From: Crossaster papposus
Taxonomy: Eukaryota; Echinodermata; Asteroidea; Velatida; Solasteridae
NCBI GenBank assembly: GCA_037893245.1
Contig: JBAIAA010001116.1
Coordinates: 124,001-188,000 of the forward strand
Direction: 5' to 3'
DNA length: 64,000 bases
The position numbers and the translations under genes are program-made. Shown piece after piece: positions 35,109 to 45,494 of this stretch. The notes under the pieces are model-generated. The model was given only the letters and a program-made list of their open reading frames with translations, did no database searches and had not been told where the DNA came from. Numbering within the stretch: position 1 is the first letter of the stretch; every line of letters starts with the position of its first letter.

Positions 35109-35218
35109 CAAATATGCACATCGTAACAGTCTGAAGCGATTGCTGGCCAAATGAACGCATGCACGCGTGTTGCGACATCATTGTTAAGACGGCAGTACTG
35201 CAGGAATTCATATGTCAT
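35109..35218 (-). CDS. Candidate first exon, unknown gene
   Basis: From ATG 35218 the minus-strand frame reads M-T-Y-E-F-L-Q-Y-C-R-L-N-N-D-V, then V-H-A-F-I-W-P-A-I, and ends at a donor TTTG|GTAAGA (35108). The composition looks like real protein and the splice donor is strong, but no family is recognised. It lies just outside the LINE insertion (35406), which may have landed in or near its promoter. Confidence 0.3.
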
Positions 35219-35369
35219 TGGAAACCAGCTTAGTTCGTGTCAAAATGAAAATTGAAGTATTGGTTCAAAGACGCTTTTTGCAGTGCGATTCAACATGCAA
35301 CAAGCACGCTGCATGCAGCGCGTGGTATAAAGCCGGTGAATACGCCACACTAGAAATGACCACAAGAAT

Positions 35370-35405
35370 GTCTTAAAACCTAGCCCGCGATTCAACACGC
35401 GATTC
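35370..35405. repeat. 12-bp CGCGATTC minisatellite, left part
   Basis: GCCCGCGATTCA and ACACGCGATTC units lie just left of the LINE. The array resumes at 54911-54973. CAACACGCGATTC (35393-35405) is the left copy of the LINE target-site duplication. Confidence 0.7.
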
Positions 35406-35608
35406 GAGGCTTGGTCACGCGAGCAGAGTGGACGGACGTGTTTTTTTGTCAGTGGCGGGAAATTCAAAAACCGCGCCCTTCTTGGGGTGTTTGGCTTTCT
35501 GAACATCCTCGGTTCTTCTGGTTTTTTGGGTAAGCAATATCAGTTTATTCGAGAGGTACTTTATACTTGCTTTCCTTTCTCTGTCCTGTAATCGGAAAAT
35601 CGTCCAAT

Positions 35609-37210
35609 ATGGACGATGATCCGGATGAATCTAGCAATGAAACATCTTGGGATCAAATGTCTCAACATACTCCCATGGAGGCCAATGATCAGGAAGTACT
35701 TGACCAACCACGCTCAACTCTTGACATACTAATAAGTCAAGCTCAAAATGACACACCTCAGACACAAAATAGGAAAAGGTCTAAATCCAGCTGGCACTAT
35801 AATGATGTATATTCAGAATCAGAAAATGACTCCCCTGATGAACAACCCACAAAACGCCGCTATGTTCCAAACATCAAACAACCCACAATTATTATCATAA
35901 ACTCCCCGGATGTTAAATTAGCCAGAATAAACCCTATCAAAATCGCTAACGCCCTCAGTAAAATAGGGAAGGACCTCATCAAGAGTGTGTCCAAAAACAA
36001 CCAAGGAGGAATCACCGCAAGATGCTACACCCCAGCACAAGCCACAAAACTCAAGGCTATCACCCAATTAGGTCAATGGACCGTCCAAACCTCATACGCA
36101 AAATCAGAAACCCAAAGCAAAGGAGTCATTTATGGCATAACAACAGACATCACAGATGATGAGATCCTATCATCATGCAAAAAACAAGGAGTGATTGAAG
36201 CCAAACGTCTAATGCGAAAACGAAATGGTATCCTAGAAGCGACTCAATCCATCTGCCTCACCTTCAACACCACAAATCTACCTGAAGAAATACAAATGGG
36301 ATACGAAATATTCGTTGTCAAACCTTTCATCCCCCCTGTAATCAGATGCTTTAATTGCCAGCGCCTAGGTCATACAGCTAGCAACTGTCGCAGCTCGACA
36401 CGATGTGTGCGATGTGGGGGCCCACATTCCTTTGACCAATGCGAACAAAAAGATAATGTTAAATGCTGTAGGTGTGGAGAAAGCCACTCATCTGCATATG
36501 GAGGTTGTAAAACCATAAAGCAAGAAAAGAAAATTCAAGGGTTTAGAGTAACCTACAATATTTCCTATGCCGATGCCGCAAAGGTAATCAAGACTGACAT
36601 CAGCGTTCGCCAGGATGACTCGCCCACCCAGCAAACCCCGATGCAGCAACCCTCCCAGCAATACCCTATCAGTACCGGTACCCAGCAAACACCTATAATT
36701 CAACCAACAAATAATTACGCAGAACCTCAACACAGAACTAATAACAAACCCACCAAGACTACCACTGAAGCGAGACGCCCAACCATCGAAGCGAGACGCC
36801 AAACCACAAAGCAACCAGTAAAAACCACTAAAGACGCCACCACTCAAACAGAAAAAACAGCACAAACACAAACTGAACACACTCAATGTATTTGCAGTGA
36901 ACAACGCCTGACCGAACTCCTCACTGGTACAATGCAGATTTGGGAAACAATCAAAAATAAAGAAGAAAGAATTCTGGCAGTGAAGACTCTCGTCAATCAC
37001 ATCACCCACCTAACTTATTCTCAGCCAACACCAAATACTAAACAAGGAAAATCAAGAACGTCTTCTCAACCGCCATCAAATACAAAGCAAGGAAACACCG
37101 ACCATAAATCATCCCAAAAGAAGGACAAAACACCCTCTACCCAAGAAAACACAGACTCACTAGCAAATAGCCAAAAATCGTCAAGAAAACCCAAAAACAC
37201 ATCAACATGA
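35609..37210 (+). CDS. LINE ORF1 (Gag-like nucleic-acid binding protein)
   Basis: ORF1 is 533 residues from ATG 35609; an upstream TTG extends the frame but is not a credible start. The N-terminal third is acidic and low-complexity. The middle has an RRM-like or esterase-free Gag-type region. Three CCHC-type zinc knuckles follow at about residues 248-305: C-F-N-C-x4-H-x4-C, C-V-R-C-x4-H-x4-C and C-C-R-C-x4-H. The C-terminal third is Gln/Thr/Lys-rich and probably disordered. It is expected to coat the element RNA. Its stop overlaps the start of ORF2 by four bases (ATGA), which suggests reinitiation-coupled translation. No frame lesion is seen. Confidence 0.9.
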   Translation: MDDDPDESSNETSWDQMSQHTPMEANDQEVLDQPRSTLDILISQAQNDTPQTQNRKRSKSSWHYNDVYSESENDSPDEQPTKRRYVPNIKQPTIIIINSPDVKLARINPIKIANALSKIGKDLIKSVSKNNQGGITARCYTPAQATKLKAITQLGQWTVQTSYAKSETQSKGVIYGITTDITDDEILSSCKKQGVIEAKRLMRKRNGILEATQSICLTFNTTNLPEEIQMGYEIFVVKPFIPPVIRCFNCQRLGHTASNCRSSTRCVRCGGPHSFDQCEQKDNVKCCRCGESHSSAYGGCKTIKQEKKIQGFRVTYNISYADAAKVIKTDISVRQDDSPTQQTPMQQPSQQYPISTGTQQTPIIQPTNNYAEPQHRTNNKPTKTTTEARRPTIEARRQTTKQPVKTTKDATTQTEKTAQTQTEHTQCICSEQRLTELLTGTMQIWETIKNKEERILAVKTLVNHITHLTYSQPTPNTKQGKSRTSSQPPSNTKQGNTDHKSSQKKDKTPSTQENTDSLANSQKSSRKPKNTST

Positions 37211-39277
37211 CTCTTATTTTCACAATGATTCTTATCTTACAATGGAACGCCCAGTCTTTGTTAGCTCATGGAAAAGAATTTAAAAACTGCATTAACACTT
37301 GGAAAAAAAAACCAGATGTTATTTGTATACAGGAAACATGGCTCAAAGAAAACAAACATTTTACTTTTCCTGGCTATAACATATATAGACATGACAGAAA
37401 TAAAAACGATCCTAAAAGTAAGGGTGGAGGATGCGCTTTCTTGGCCAAACGAGACATTGCTTTCAAATATACCCTAGGTGATAATAACTCTGTTGAATAT
37501 CAAATTGGGGAACTCTATGATACACAGAAAAATAAAATTACTATTATTAATATTTACAACCCATGTAATATTCTAGACACCAAAACTCTTAAAGATATCC
37601 TTGATAAAACTGATCATTCTTGTATAGTGTGTGGTGACCTCAATGGTCATAACCCCTTGTGGGGTAGTTCAAAACTCGACCATAATGGCAAGATCATCGA
37701 AGATGTGATTATTGATACTGACATGGTCTGTGTAAACTCTGGTGAGGGCACAAGAGTTGACACGGCACATGGTACACTCTCCTGTATTGATATCACCTTC
37801 GTTACACCTAACATAGCTGCCAAATGTAACTGGAAAGTTCTTAATGATACATGGGGAAGCGACCACTGTCCTGTAATTATTGATGTCAACCACCCTATTC
37901 AGAAAAACTCTTACAGAAATAGCCCAAAATGGTCCTATAAAAAAGCCGACTGGAACAAATTCGAGGATGCCTGTAACCAATATATTACTAAACCTAATGA
38001 GTCGGATACTGTCGACAAAATGTATGACAACTTCCTTTGCCAAATTGATACTGCTATGACTTATTCTATCCCTAAAACCAACCCCAACCACCCTAAACCT
38101 CCTTCCTCTTGGTGGAACGACGAATGTCAACAAGCTATTCTCAACAAAAAAGAAGCCCTTAAAACTCTCAGAAAAACTTTCCTTCCATCTGATCTTATTA
38201 GTTACAAGAGAGCTTGTGCCATAGCAAGAAAAACTATCAATAACGCTAAACGAAAAGATTGGCAAATCTTCTGTAATGACATCAACCCCAAAACAAACAC
38301 TAAAATTATTTGGAATAAAATCAAACGTATCCAGAAAACCCGCATTGTCAACAGTATCCCTGTCCTCCATCACAACAACACAGACGCCATCACCGATGGA
38401 GAAAAGGTTGAAGCACTTGCTGACAATTTCACTAGAATTAGCAGTACTAATAATTACCGCCCATCCTTTATTCCTATTAAAGACAAAGCTGAAAAAGACT
38501 TCACTATTGATAATAATAATGACAGTGTCATCAATGAACCCTTTAACATACAGGAATTAAATCATGCCATCCATTCTTCTAAATGTACCTCTCCTGGAAA
38601 AGATGATATCAGTAATATAGTTTTGAAACACCTTCCTATTAAAATTCGTCACTTCTTACTTATTATTATCAACTTCATCTGGCACACTTCTACTTGTCCT
38701 AAGCAATGGAAGGATGCAATCCTCATTCCCATCTTGAAACCTGGAAAAGACCCGGCTAACCCATCTTCTTACAGACCCATTGCATTAACCTCCACTTTCT
38801 GTAAAATCATGGAACGTATGGTGAACTCCCGCCTTCTTTGGTATATGGAAACCCATAACTTTCTTTCCAAATCTCAGAGTGGTTTCAGGAAGGGAAGAAG
38901 CACCAAAGATCATTTACTCAACCTTGAAACTTCTATTAATAAAGCCCGCTCTAACAAAGAGAGCACTTTAGCTGTTTTTCTTGATTTAGAAAAGGCATAT
39001 GATATGTTATGGCGGAAAGGTATTATTATTAAATTGCAATCTTTGGGTATATATGGACGTATCACCAAATGGATTAATAACTTCCTTGGCGACAGAAAAA
39101 TCCAGGTCCGTATCAACAATCTCTTCTCTGAAGAAAGAACCTTAGAAAACGGAGTCCCCCAGGGAAGTGTCATTAGTCCACTTCTGTTCAACATTGCTGT
39201 TAACGATCTCGTCAAAGAAGTCACCGATGTCAATGTCTCGCAATACGCTGATGATATTGCCATCTGGAAATCAAATA
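37207..39277 (+). CDS. LINE ORF2, N-terminal part: endonuclease and reverse transcriptase
   Basis: This part has 690 codons before the insertion. Residues 1-230 form an apurinic-type endonuclease with Q-W-N-A-Q-S-L, Q-E-T-W, G-D-L-N-G-H-N-P and G-S-D-H-C-P blocks that carry the catalytic residues. Reverse transcriptase follows at about 470-690, with S-Y-R-P-I-A-L, F-L-D-L-E-K-A-Y-D and Y-A-D-D catalytic blocks. Thirteen or so codons past Y-A-D-D the frame runs into the TA element (39278) and soon stops. The remainder resumes at 52848. The total with the 3' part and one TA copy is 3747 bases, exactly divisible by three. The protein cannot be made from this copy unless the insert is removed. 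Confidence 0.92.
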
Positions 39278-41108
39278 CACTGAAAAATCACCTGGGTTAA
39301 AATTTAACCCAAATGGGTTAAATTTTAACCCATTAACAGGGTGAAAACTGCAACTACCCGTTATTGGGCTGTTTCAACCCAATTGATTGGGTTAGAATTT
39401 CTGGGTAAATATAACCACAAACTGGGTTAATACCATGAACCAATTTAGTTATATCGACTGTAAAATTGGGTTATATTAACCCATAAGCTTGGGCTATCGA
39501 GTGTTTTTGGGTTATATTTACTCCACACTTGAGGTAAATATAACCACACGATTAAGTTACACTGCTGTGTTTGGGTTGCATCTACCCAAAATGTTGGGTC
39601 AATTTAACCCTAAGCTTGGGCTATGAATATGCTTGGGTTGTAATAACTTAAAACTGGGGGTCAATTTAACCCAATCTTTGTGATAAATCAATTTCTGTAG
39701 GAGTTAATTTAACCTAAATATTTAGGTAAAGCAACTTTCATGTGGAGTTAATTTAACCCAACCATTGCGGTAAAACAACTTTCCTTTGTAGTCAATTTAA
39801 CCCAACTATTGAGGTACAGCAACTTTTCTTCCGAGTACATTTAACCCAAATTTCATGATAAACATTATTTGTATATAATCAATTTAACTCAAACAATGAG
39901 ATAAAGCAACTTTTTAAGGTTGTGATCACTTCAATCTAATGGTTATAACCTAACCAGTTTTTAATCTTATTCAATATTTAGGATACTTTGTTACCTAGAA
40001 CTTGGAAAGATATTTTTTGTATTAACAAATTTGCATAATCAACATGTTTGCATAAATCGGTTACATTTAATCTAATATTTGAAGAATTTTAGTAATTGCA
40101 CGTTACATTTCAGTTGAGGCAACGAAATTTTGTGAAGCATGCAGTTGTACAAATGTGAAACAAAGACACAATTTAGCATTACTTGAGCAGCACCAGTGTC
40201 ATCCACATTAAGTTTTGCATTTTAATTAAATGAAACAAATTTACTTGTATGCGTTAGTTCTTTAAAAAGGGGTTAAACAGAATCAGTTTTGAAATTCCAT
40301 ATTAAAAAAAAAATGCAGTTCCCATATAAAATCGACTATGGTTAATTGTAAAATACAAAGCTTGCTTTGGGCCAAATCCCTATTCCATTGTTTTTGTTTT
40401 ATCTATTTCTGATTCTGTTCATTTTAAAAGGACTGGCAGAGGTCATGTTAACATCAGTTTAGGCACAATGTATTAAGGTTGGAGTGCAATTTTAAAACTT
40501 CTTTACTGTACTATATAGCCAAGTGAAATCACATTTTCGTAAATAAAATGGCAAGTAAAACTCCTTCAATGTACATGTACTAGCAATGCCACATTGAACT
40601 ATCATAAAAATGATCCCTAACCCTCCCAAATCCTCAAAAATCAATGTGATTTTGCATACACCCTAGGGAGTTAAGGTTACGAACAATGTGTAAGTGAAAC
40701 TTTTCCACTGTACTCATCAAGTCACATCAAACTATACTGTAAAGCTAATTGTATTGTGAAACTTTTTTAACTGCCAAGTCAAATCAAACTATAGCTTTTT
40801 AATTGAAACTTCTTCACTTTAATTATACTAGCCAAGTAACATCAAACTATTTTGTTAGTAAAACGTCTTAACTGTACTAGCTTTTAAAGTGAAACCTCTT
40901 CATTTAGGATACACCATTTGCAGATATCAAAAAAAAATGTACTACCGAGTTATTAAGAAACTTATTTGAAAGTAAATAATTTGTGTTGGCATCCAGCAAA
41001 ATGATACAAATAACAATTTCTTACAGATTACACATATCATGGAATATATACCTATAGACCAGGAGCCAGGGGGGTCAGGGTAGCTGGAAAGCTAACCAAT
41101 TTGTCTTT

Positions 41109-42257
41109 TTGGGTGACCTCGAGGAACGCATGCTTGCCTTAGCACCGTGCCGTCCCTGGATCTGGTGGAGATACATTGATGATGTATTTTTCATATGGAC
41201 CAGTGATGAGGACAGTCTGCTGACTTTCACTAATCACATGAATTCCTTCCACAGGACCATCAAGTTCACATCAGAGTACTCACATCATCAGGCCCACTTC
41301 CTGGATGTCACCATCCGCAAGGAGGACAACTTAATAACCACTGATCTGTATTCTAAACCCACAGACACACACCAGTATCTCCACTCCTCCAGCTGTCACC
41401 CTAGGCATTGTAAGACTGGTATAGCATTTAGTCAAGCCCTCAGACTCAAAAGGATTTGTTCTAACGACTATGATTTCTCCCGCCATTCACAGATACTGAA
41501 GAACAACTTGGTTGCCAGGGGTCACAGTTCCCGCCAAGTTCAACGTGCCATTGCCAGAGCCAAAGCCGTACCCAGAAATTTGGCTCTAAAGGTAAAGGCC
41601 CCCCAGGCTAATGCCAAACCCATGATCCCCCTGGTGACTACCTTTCACCCCAGTCTCCCTTCCCTTCGCAAAATCACCAACGACAGCCATCACATTCTCC
41701 ACACTTCAGATCGCCTTGTCCGGGCCATCCCCGACAGCCCTGTATTGGCCTATAGACGCCCTCAAAATTTACGAGACCTCATTGTTCGAGCCGAAGTTCC
41801 CAGCTTGGATGCATCTCCCCCCATCCAGCACGGAACTTTCAAGTGCAGCTCTAGATGTGTGGTCTGCCAGATCCACATTCAGGAGTCTGACTCCTTTTCT
41901 GGCCACTCTTCTGGTACTACTCATAGAATTATTGGTAACATCACTTGCAGTACATCTAATGTCATATATCTCATCTCTTGCAGGTTTTGTGGAGTTCAGT
42001 ATGTCGGAGAGACTAAAAATGCCCTAAAAAAGCGTTTCTACGGTCATCGATCGACTGTCAACACCAAGAAACTGGATACCCCTGTAGGACATCACTTTAA
42101 CCAGCCTAACCATTGCATTTCTGATATGATTCTTCAGGGCATAGAATCACTTGGCCATCGGAAAGACTCAGTCCGCCTCAGCCGGGAGAAAGTCTGGATG
42201 AATCGTCTTCGGACTATTCAACCACATGGGCTTAACATCCAACTAGGAAATGATTAA
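41109..42257 (+). CDS. Penelope-like polyprotein fragment: RT end plus GIY-YIG endonuclease
   Basis: A frame of 382 codons opens inside the reverse transcriptase; its first codons are simply where the truncation falls. R-Y-I-D-D-V-F (about residues 21-27) is the Penelope catalytic block, followed by H-F-L-D-V and D-L-Y-S-K-P motifs. A linker with paired cysteines (C-S-S-R-C-V-V-C) leads to N-V-I-Y-L-I-S-C then V-Q-Y-V-G-E-T and K-R-F-Y-G-H, a GIY-YIG nuclease. Together they identify a Penelope/Neptune-type element. About half of the RT is missing, so it cannot be active. No internal stop. Confidence 0.9.
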   Translation: MGDLEERMLALAPCRPWIWWRYIDDVFFIWTSDEDSLLTFTNHMNSFHRTIKFTSEYSHHQAHFLDVTIRKEDNLITTDLYSKPTDTHQYLHSSSCHPRHCKTGIAFSQALRLKRICSNDYDFSRHSQILKNNLVARGHSSRQVQRAIARAKAVPRNLALKVKAPQANAKPMIPLVTTFHPSLPSLRKITNDSHHILHTSDRLVRAIPDSPVLAYRRPQNLRDLIVRAEVPSLDASPPIQHGTFKCSSRCVVCQIHIQESDSFSGHSSGTTHRIIGNITCSTSNVIYLISCRFCGVQYVGETKNALKKRFYGHRSTVNTKKLDTPVGHHFNQPNHCISDMILQGIESLGHRKDSVRLSREKVWMNRLRTIQPHGLNIQLGND

Positions 42258-42656
42258 CTTCTATTTGTTCTCCATTTGTCATCTGTTTCAGATTCATTCC
42301 TTGCCAGAATTTTGTTTTTGTTTTTGTTTGTTCTCACTTCTCTGGTTTTCCTCAAACCCCCCCCCCCCCCCCCCCCCTCCTCATTACTCCTATTCACACT
42401 TATTTGTTAGTTCTTCCCTTTGATCTCCACCCTGGACCCCTTTCCTTGTGGCTTTACCCCTTCTGTTTTTGTTCCTACCCCACCTTTGATCCTACCCACA
42501 CTGACCTCACCCTTTAATCCCTCAGCCTAATCCTCCTTTTGTTGTTTGTTCCATTGAACTCTGTGCTTTGTTTCTTTTGTGTTTTTTCAGCGTCCATGAT
42601 GTGCATCATGCTGTATATTGCCCTATATATGTTTGTTTCTTGTACACAGTCATTTA

Positions 42657-42697
42657 GTCTCTGAAGAAGATCTTGTTAAGATCGAAATATTAGGCCC
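42657..42697 (+). ncRNA. Hammerhead-ribozyme-like core at the Penelope 3' end
   Basis: CTGAAGA, then a stem pair (AGATCTT/AAGATC) and GAAA fit the CUGAUGA-stem II-GAAA layout of a hammerhead, with U to A at one conserved position. Penelope-like elements are known to carry hammerheads in their terminal repeats. The substitution may abolish cleavage, and the flanking stems I and III are not obvious. A diverged version appears at about 7970-8000. Confidence 0.35.
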
Positions 42698-42717
42698 TCT
42701 TAACTTATTCAATTTGT

Positions 42718-43631
42718 ATTTACATCACTATGCTCCATATGCACCTACATTCATGAAATTTGACGTCTGCCGGGCACACTGTGGTGGGTGTGGTCAAGAG
42801 GGTCAGGAGAATGGCACCCAAACATTGAGCTAGATCAGCTCATCACCTAACCGCTTGAAACTCATGACAAAATGTTCAGCATAACTCCATGTACCATAAA
42901 TGACCACTGCCAGACATTTTCAACGGTGGGGTGTGTCCGCCAGACTTAATTAACTGGTACCCCAAAATTGAGCTAGATCAGCTCATGAGCTAACCAAATG
43001 AAACCAAGTGCAAAATGTTCAGTATGACCCTATGTATCATGAATCAGCACTGCCAGACATTTTTAGTGGTGGGGTACCCCCGCCAGACGTCCCCAAATGA
43101 CCACACCCCAAAATTGACCCAGGTCAGCTCATGAGCTAACCAAATGAAACCAAGTACAAAATGTTCAGTATGACCCTATGTATCATGAATCAGCACTGCC
43201 AGACATTTTTAGTGGTGGGGTACCCCCGCCAGACGTCCTCAAATGACCACACCCCAAAATTGACCCAGGTCAGCTCATGAGCTAACCAAATGAAACCAAG
43301 TGCAAAATGTTCAGTGTTACCCTATGTATCATGAATCAGCACTGCCAGACATTTTTAGTGGTGGGGTACCCCCGCCAGACGTCCCCAAATGACCACACCC
43401 CCAAAATTTACCCAGGTCAGCTCATGAGCGAACCAAATGAAACCAAGTGCAAATTGTTCAGTATGACCCTATGTATCATGAATCAGCACTGCCAGATATT
43501 TTTAGTGGTGGGGTACCCCCGCCAGACGTCCCCAAATGACCACACCCCGAAATTGACCTAGATCAGCTCATGAGCTAACGATTTGAAACTAAGTGCAAAA
43601 TGTTGAATTAAATTTGAACTAAATCAGCTCC
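42718..43631. repeat. Academ left TIR with 147-bp subrepeats
   Basis: The inverted repeat continues after the Penelope insertion and holds about four near-identical 147-bp tandem units. Each unit includes CAGCTCATGAGCTAACC, GTATCATGAATCAGCACTGC and GTGGTGGGGTACCCCCGCC. Units start at about 42970, 43125, 43271 and 43418. AGCTCATGAGCT and GGGGTACCCC are palindromes. The mirror array is at 50563-51150. Confidence 0.85.
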
Positions 43632-43766
43632 ATAGCTGATCCACTGAAATAATGTTCGGCGCAACACATATGAATGTGAATTGTTATTACGAATAACCAC
43701 TTTCACTTATACATGTAATTCGTGAGCAGTTAAAAAACAGGCTTCACATCAGTCTTCAGTTCTCAT

Positions 43767-44174
43767 CTAATTATAATCCATCTCTTCCTCTTGATCTGAA
43801 TCCGAGTCTTCACTCCATGGTTCGTCATCAGAGTCACTCAGCTCATCAAGAGCTTCAAGGCCACACTCTACTTCGCGACCGACGATAATAGTCTCATCAC
43901 TGTCACTGTCCACCTCTGTTAAGTCTGCGGTTGTACTATTCGTGAACAAAGTGTCAGGTACTGCGGGCCCTTGGAACCAGATTGGCTGCAGGAGGTTTCC
44001 ATTTACCGACCAACCATATTCAGTTGGTGACAAACCATCCCCAGGAGATGCTGTCGCTGCGTTGGTCCACAATATTGTGACGTACTGAGCTCGGCGAACC
44101 TTCATCTCAAGGGTCCGACGACAAGGTGGCAGCAGCGCACAGTCTACCCGTTTGACATTTGCCAATGGATTCTC
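43767..44174 (-). pseudogene. Academ gene, terminal exon (acidic tail)
   Basis: The exon follows an acceptor (TTGTCTTTCAG|G, 44175 on the minus strand). It encodes C-A-L-L-P-P-C, then Y-V-T-I-L-W-T-N-A, and ends in an extended Asp/Glu/Ser tail with stop at 43767. The middle resembles the region downstream of the XPG-like nuclease in related uncharacterised proteins, ending G-W-S-V-N-G-N. It joins in phase to the exon at 44407-44617. The exon itself has no lesion, but the gene is frameshifted upstream. Confidence 0.6.
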
Positions 44175-44406
44175 CTGAAAGACAAATATATGTACATGTG
44201 CATGTATATCATAGTATAGACCTCTTCACATTAAATAATAATGAATATAACAATTCTAAGCACGCTTGCTTGAATAGAGGTCATCATTATTCTCAAATCA
44301 TCTCAATGTGTAGGCCCTTTACATGAATGATGTAGAGACATTACTCTGTGATGGGGAGCGGTGCTCTCTTTAATGGGAGTGGGATTCTGATAAAGGCTTG
44401 CCCTAC

Positions 44407-44617
44407 CTGATCAACTTTGCCAGAAACTTGCATCAGTCTGTTGTATCGAGCTTCATCGACATCTTTAGTCTGGCTTTGTGCATACATGTGGCAGACCAAC
44501 TCTGATACAACATCCAGGTCAACACTACCATGTACGTCTCCCAAGCTGATTAAGAGGTTGATGAAGCGTCCAGTTGTGTCCTTCTCAACTATTCCGAGGG
44601 CTTTAACTTTGCCTTTC
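44407..44617 (-). pseudogene. Academ gene, penultimate exon
   Basis: Bounded by acceptor TGTTTTTTCAG|G (44618) and donor GATCAG|GTAGGG (44406). Open in the frame that continues the nuclease exon (K-G-K-V-K-A-L, then F-I-N-L-L-I-S-L-G, then V-C-H-M-Y). This helical segment follows the G-C-D of the helix-turn-helix of XPG-like nucleases. Confidence 0.6.
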
Positions 44618-44790
44618 CTGAAAAAACAGAATCGGTATAAATTCTAATTGCAACTATGACAACCGCTACCCTATATTGATTAACGACTGTCATCTCTTTG
44701 CCAAAAAGAGATAGGCCTATATGGTGTTACTTCTAGCATCTGCTCATTGCCAATCTAAGACCTCTGGCTGGTTCAATGTATTGTGCCTAC

Positions 44791-45494
44791 CTGTAAAAGG
44801 CTGAAGTGAAATCACAACCAGTCAAGGCGTGGTAGCCAGGCAGAGCTCTGGCAAGTCCGGGCTTGCATTCTTCAAGGACGTCAGCGATGTTGGTGACATT
44901 GATATATCTTCTGCTATTTCCCATGCCACAGTCCATTATGATGTTTGTCATGGACCGTACTTCAGGACGTTGCTGTCCGAGTGTACCGATCAAAATGACC
45001 AACACATCAGTGTCTGATGCCCTGACAATGATGTTTCCGGCAGTAATGTTTATAACATGGAATGCTATCAGGGTATCCGCTTCTTCATGGTCACCTTGGA
45101 GATGTGGTGGCCTGGTCACATTGACATGTTCGAGTTCATCAGGCACGTACTGGAAGCACTCTCCACCGTAAGATGCAACCAAAGTCTTTCCTCTGAACAT
45201 GTTCCAGTAGTGGTCCTTTGCCCATTCTTTGAGGAGAAACTTAGCAAGTTCATTTTTGAAGACGCCATTGGTCAGCAGCTTTTGTCCACGCTGTCGTATT
45301 GTTTGCTCAGGCCCCGTTATGTTATAGGCAGAATCCACTGCACCTCGTAGCTTCCTCTCACTGTCCTTGATGGAGTTTTCGACATATTTGTCGAGACAAA
45401 CATGTACTTCCCTTGCCCTGCCTGAACACATCACTGACAACATGGTCCTAGCAATAGACGCATACGATGCTCCCATGTTGGTTTGTGAAATCAC
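44791..45494 (-). pseudogene. Academ gene, XPG/FEN1-like nuclease exon
   Basis: The minus-strand frame contains H-E-E-A-D-T, then R-A-S-D-T-D-V-L-V-I-L-I, then H-A-L-T-G-C-D-F-T-S-A-F-Y. I read these as the acidic metal-binding residues of a PIN/XPG nuclease and the G-C-D of its helix-turn-helix, comparable to the LLGCDY block of FEN1. The fold assignment is inference from spacing. The exon ends at donor TTACAG|GTAGGC (44790), which phases with 44407-44617. At its 5' side the upstream frame stops four bases into this frame, so a +1 shift separates nuclease and core. No ATG opens this frame. Confidence 0.65.

Larger units (their letters stand above)
41105..42709 (+). mobile_element. 5'-truncated Penelope-like element in the Academ left TIR
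   Basis: The element is flanked by CAATTTGT duplications (41097-41104 and 42710-42717). Removing it restores agreement between the left and right Academ inverted repeats (AACCAATTTGT continuing TATTTACATCAC). It holds the reverse transcriptase catalytic end and a GIY-YIG endonuclease, then a pyrimidine-rich 3'UTR with a poly-C tract at about 42356-42377. 5' truncation is normal for target-primed insertion. Confidence 0.85.

Noticed and set aside
36488-38373. Antisense frames of 173 and 234 codons
   Set aside because: They are shadows of LINE ORF1 and ORF2, whose sense-strand motifs are unmistakable.
43307-43561. Open frame in the Academ TIR
   Set aside because: It reads through two 147-bp subrepeats and gives the same peptide twice; noncoding TIR sequence.
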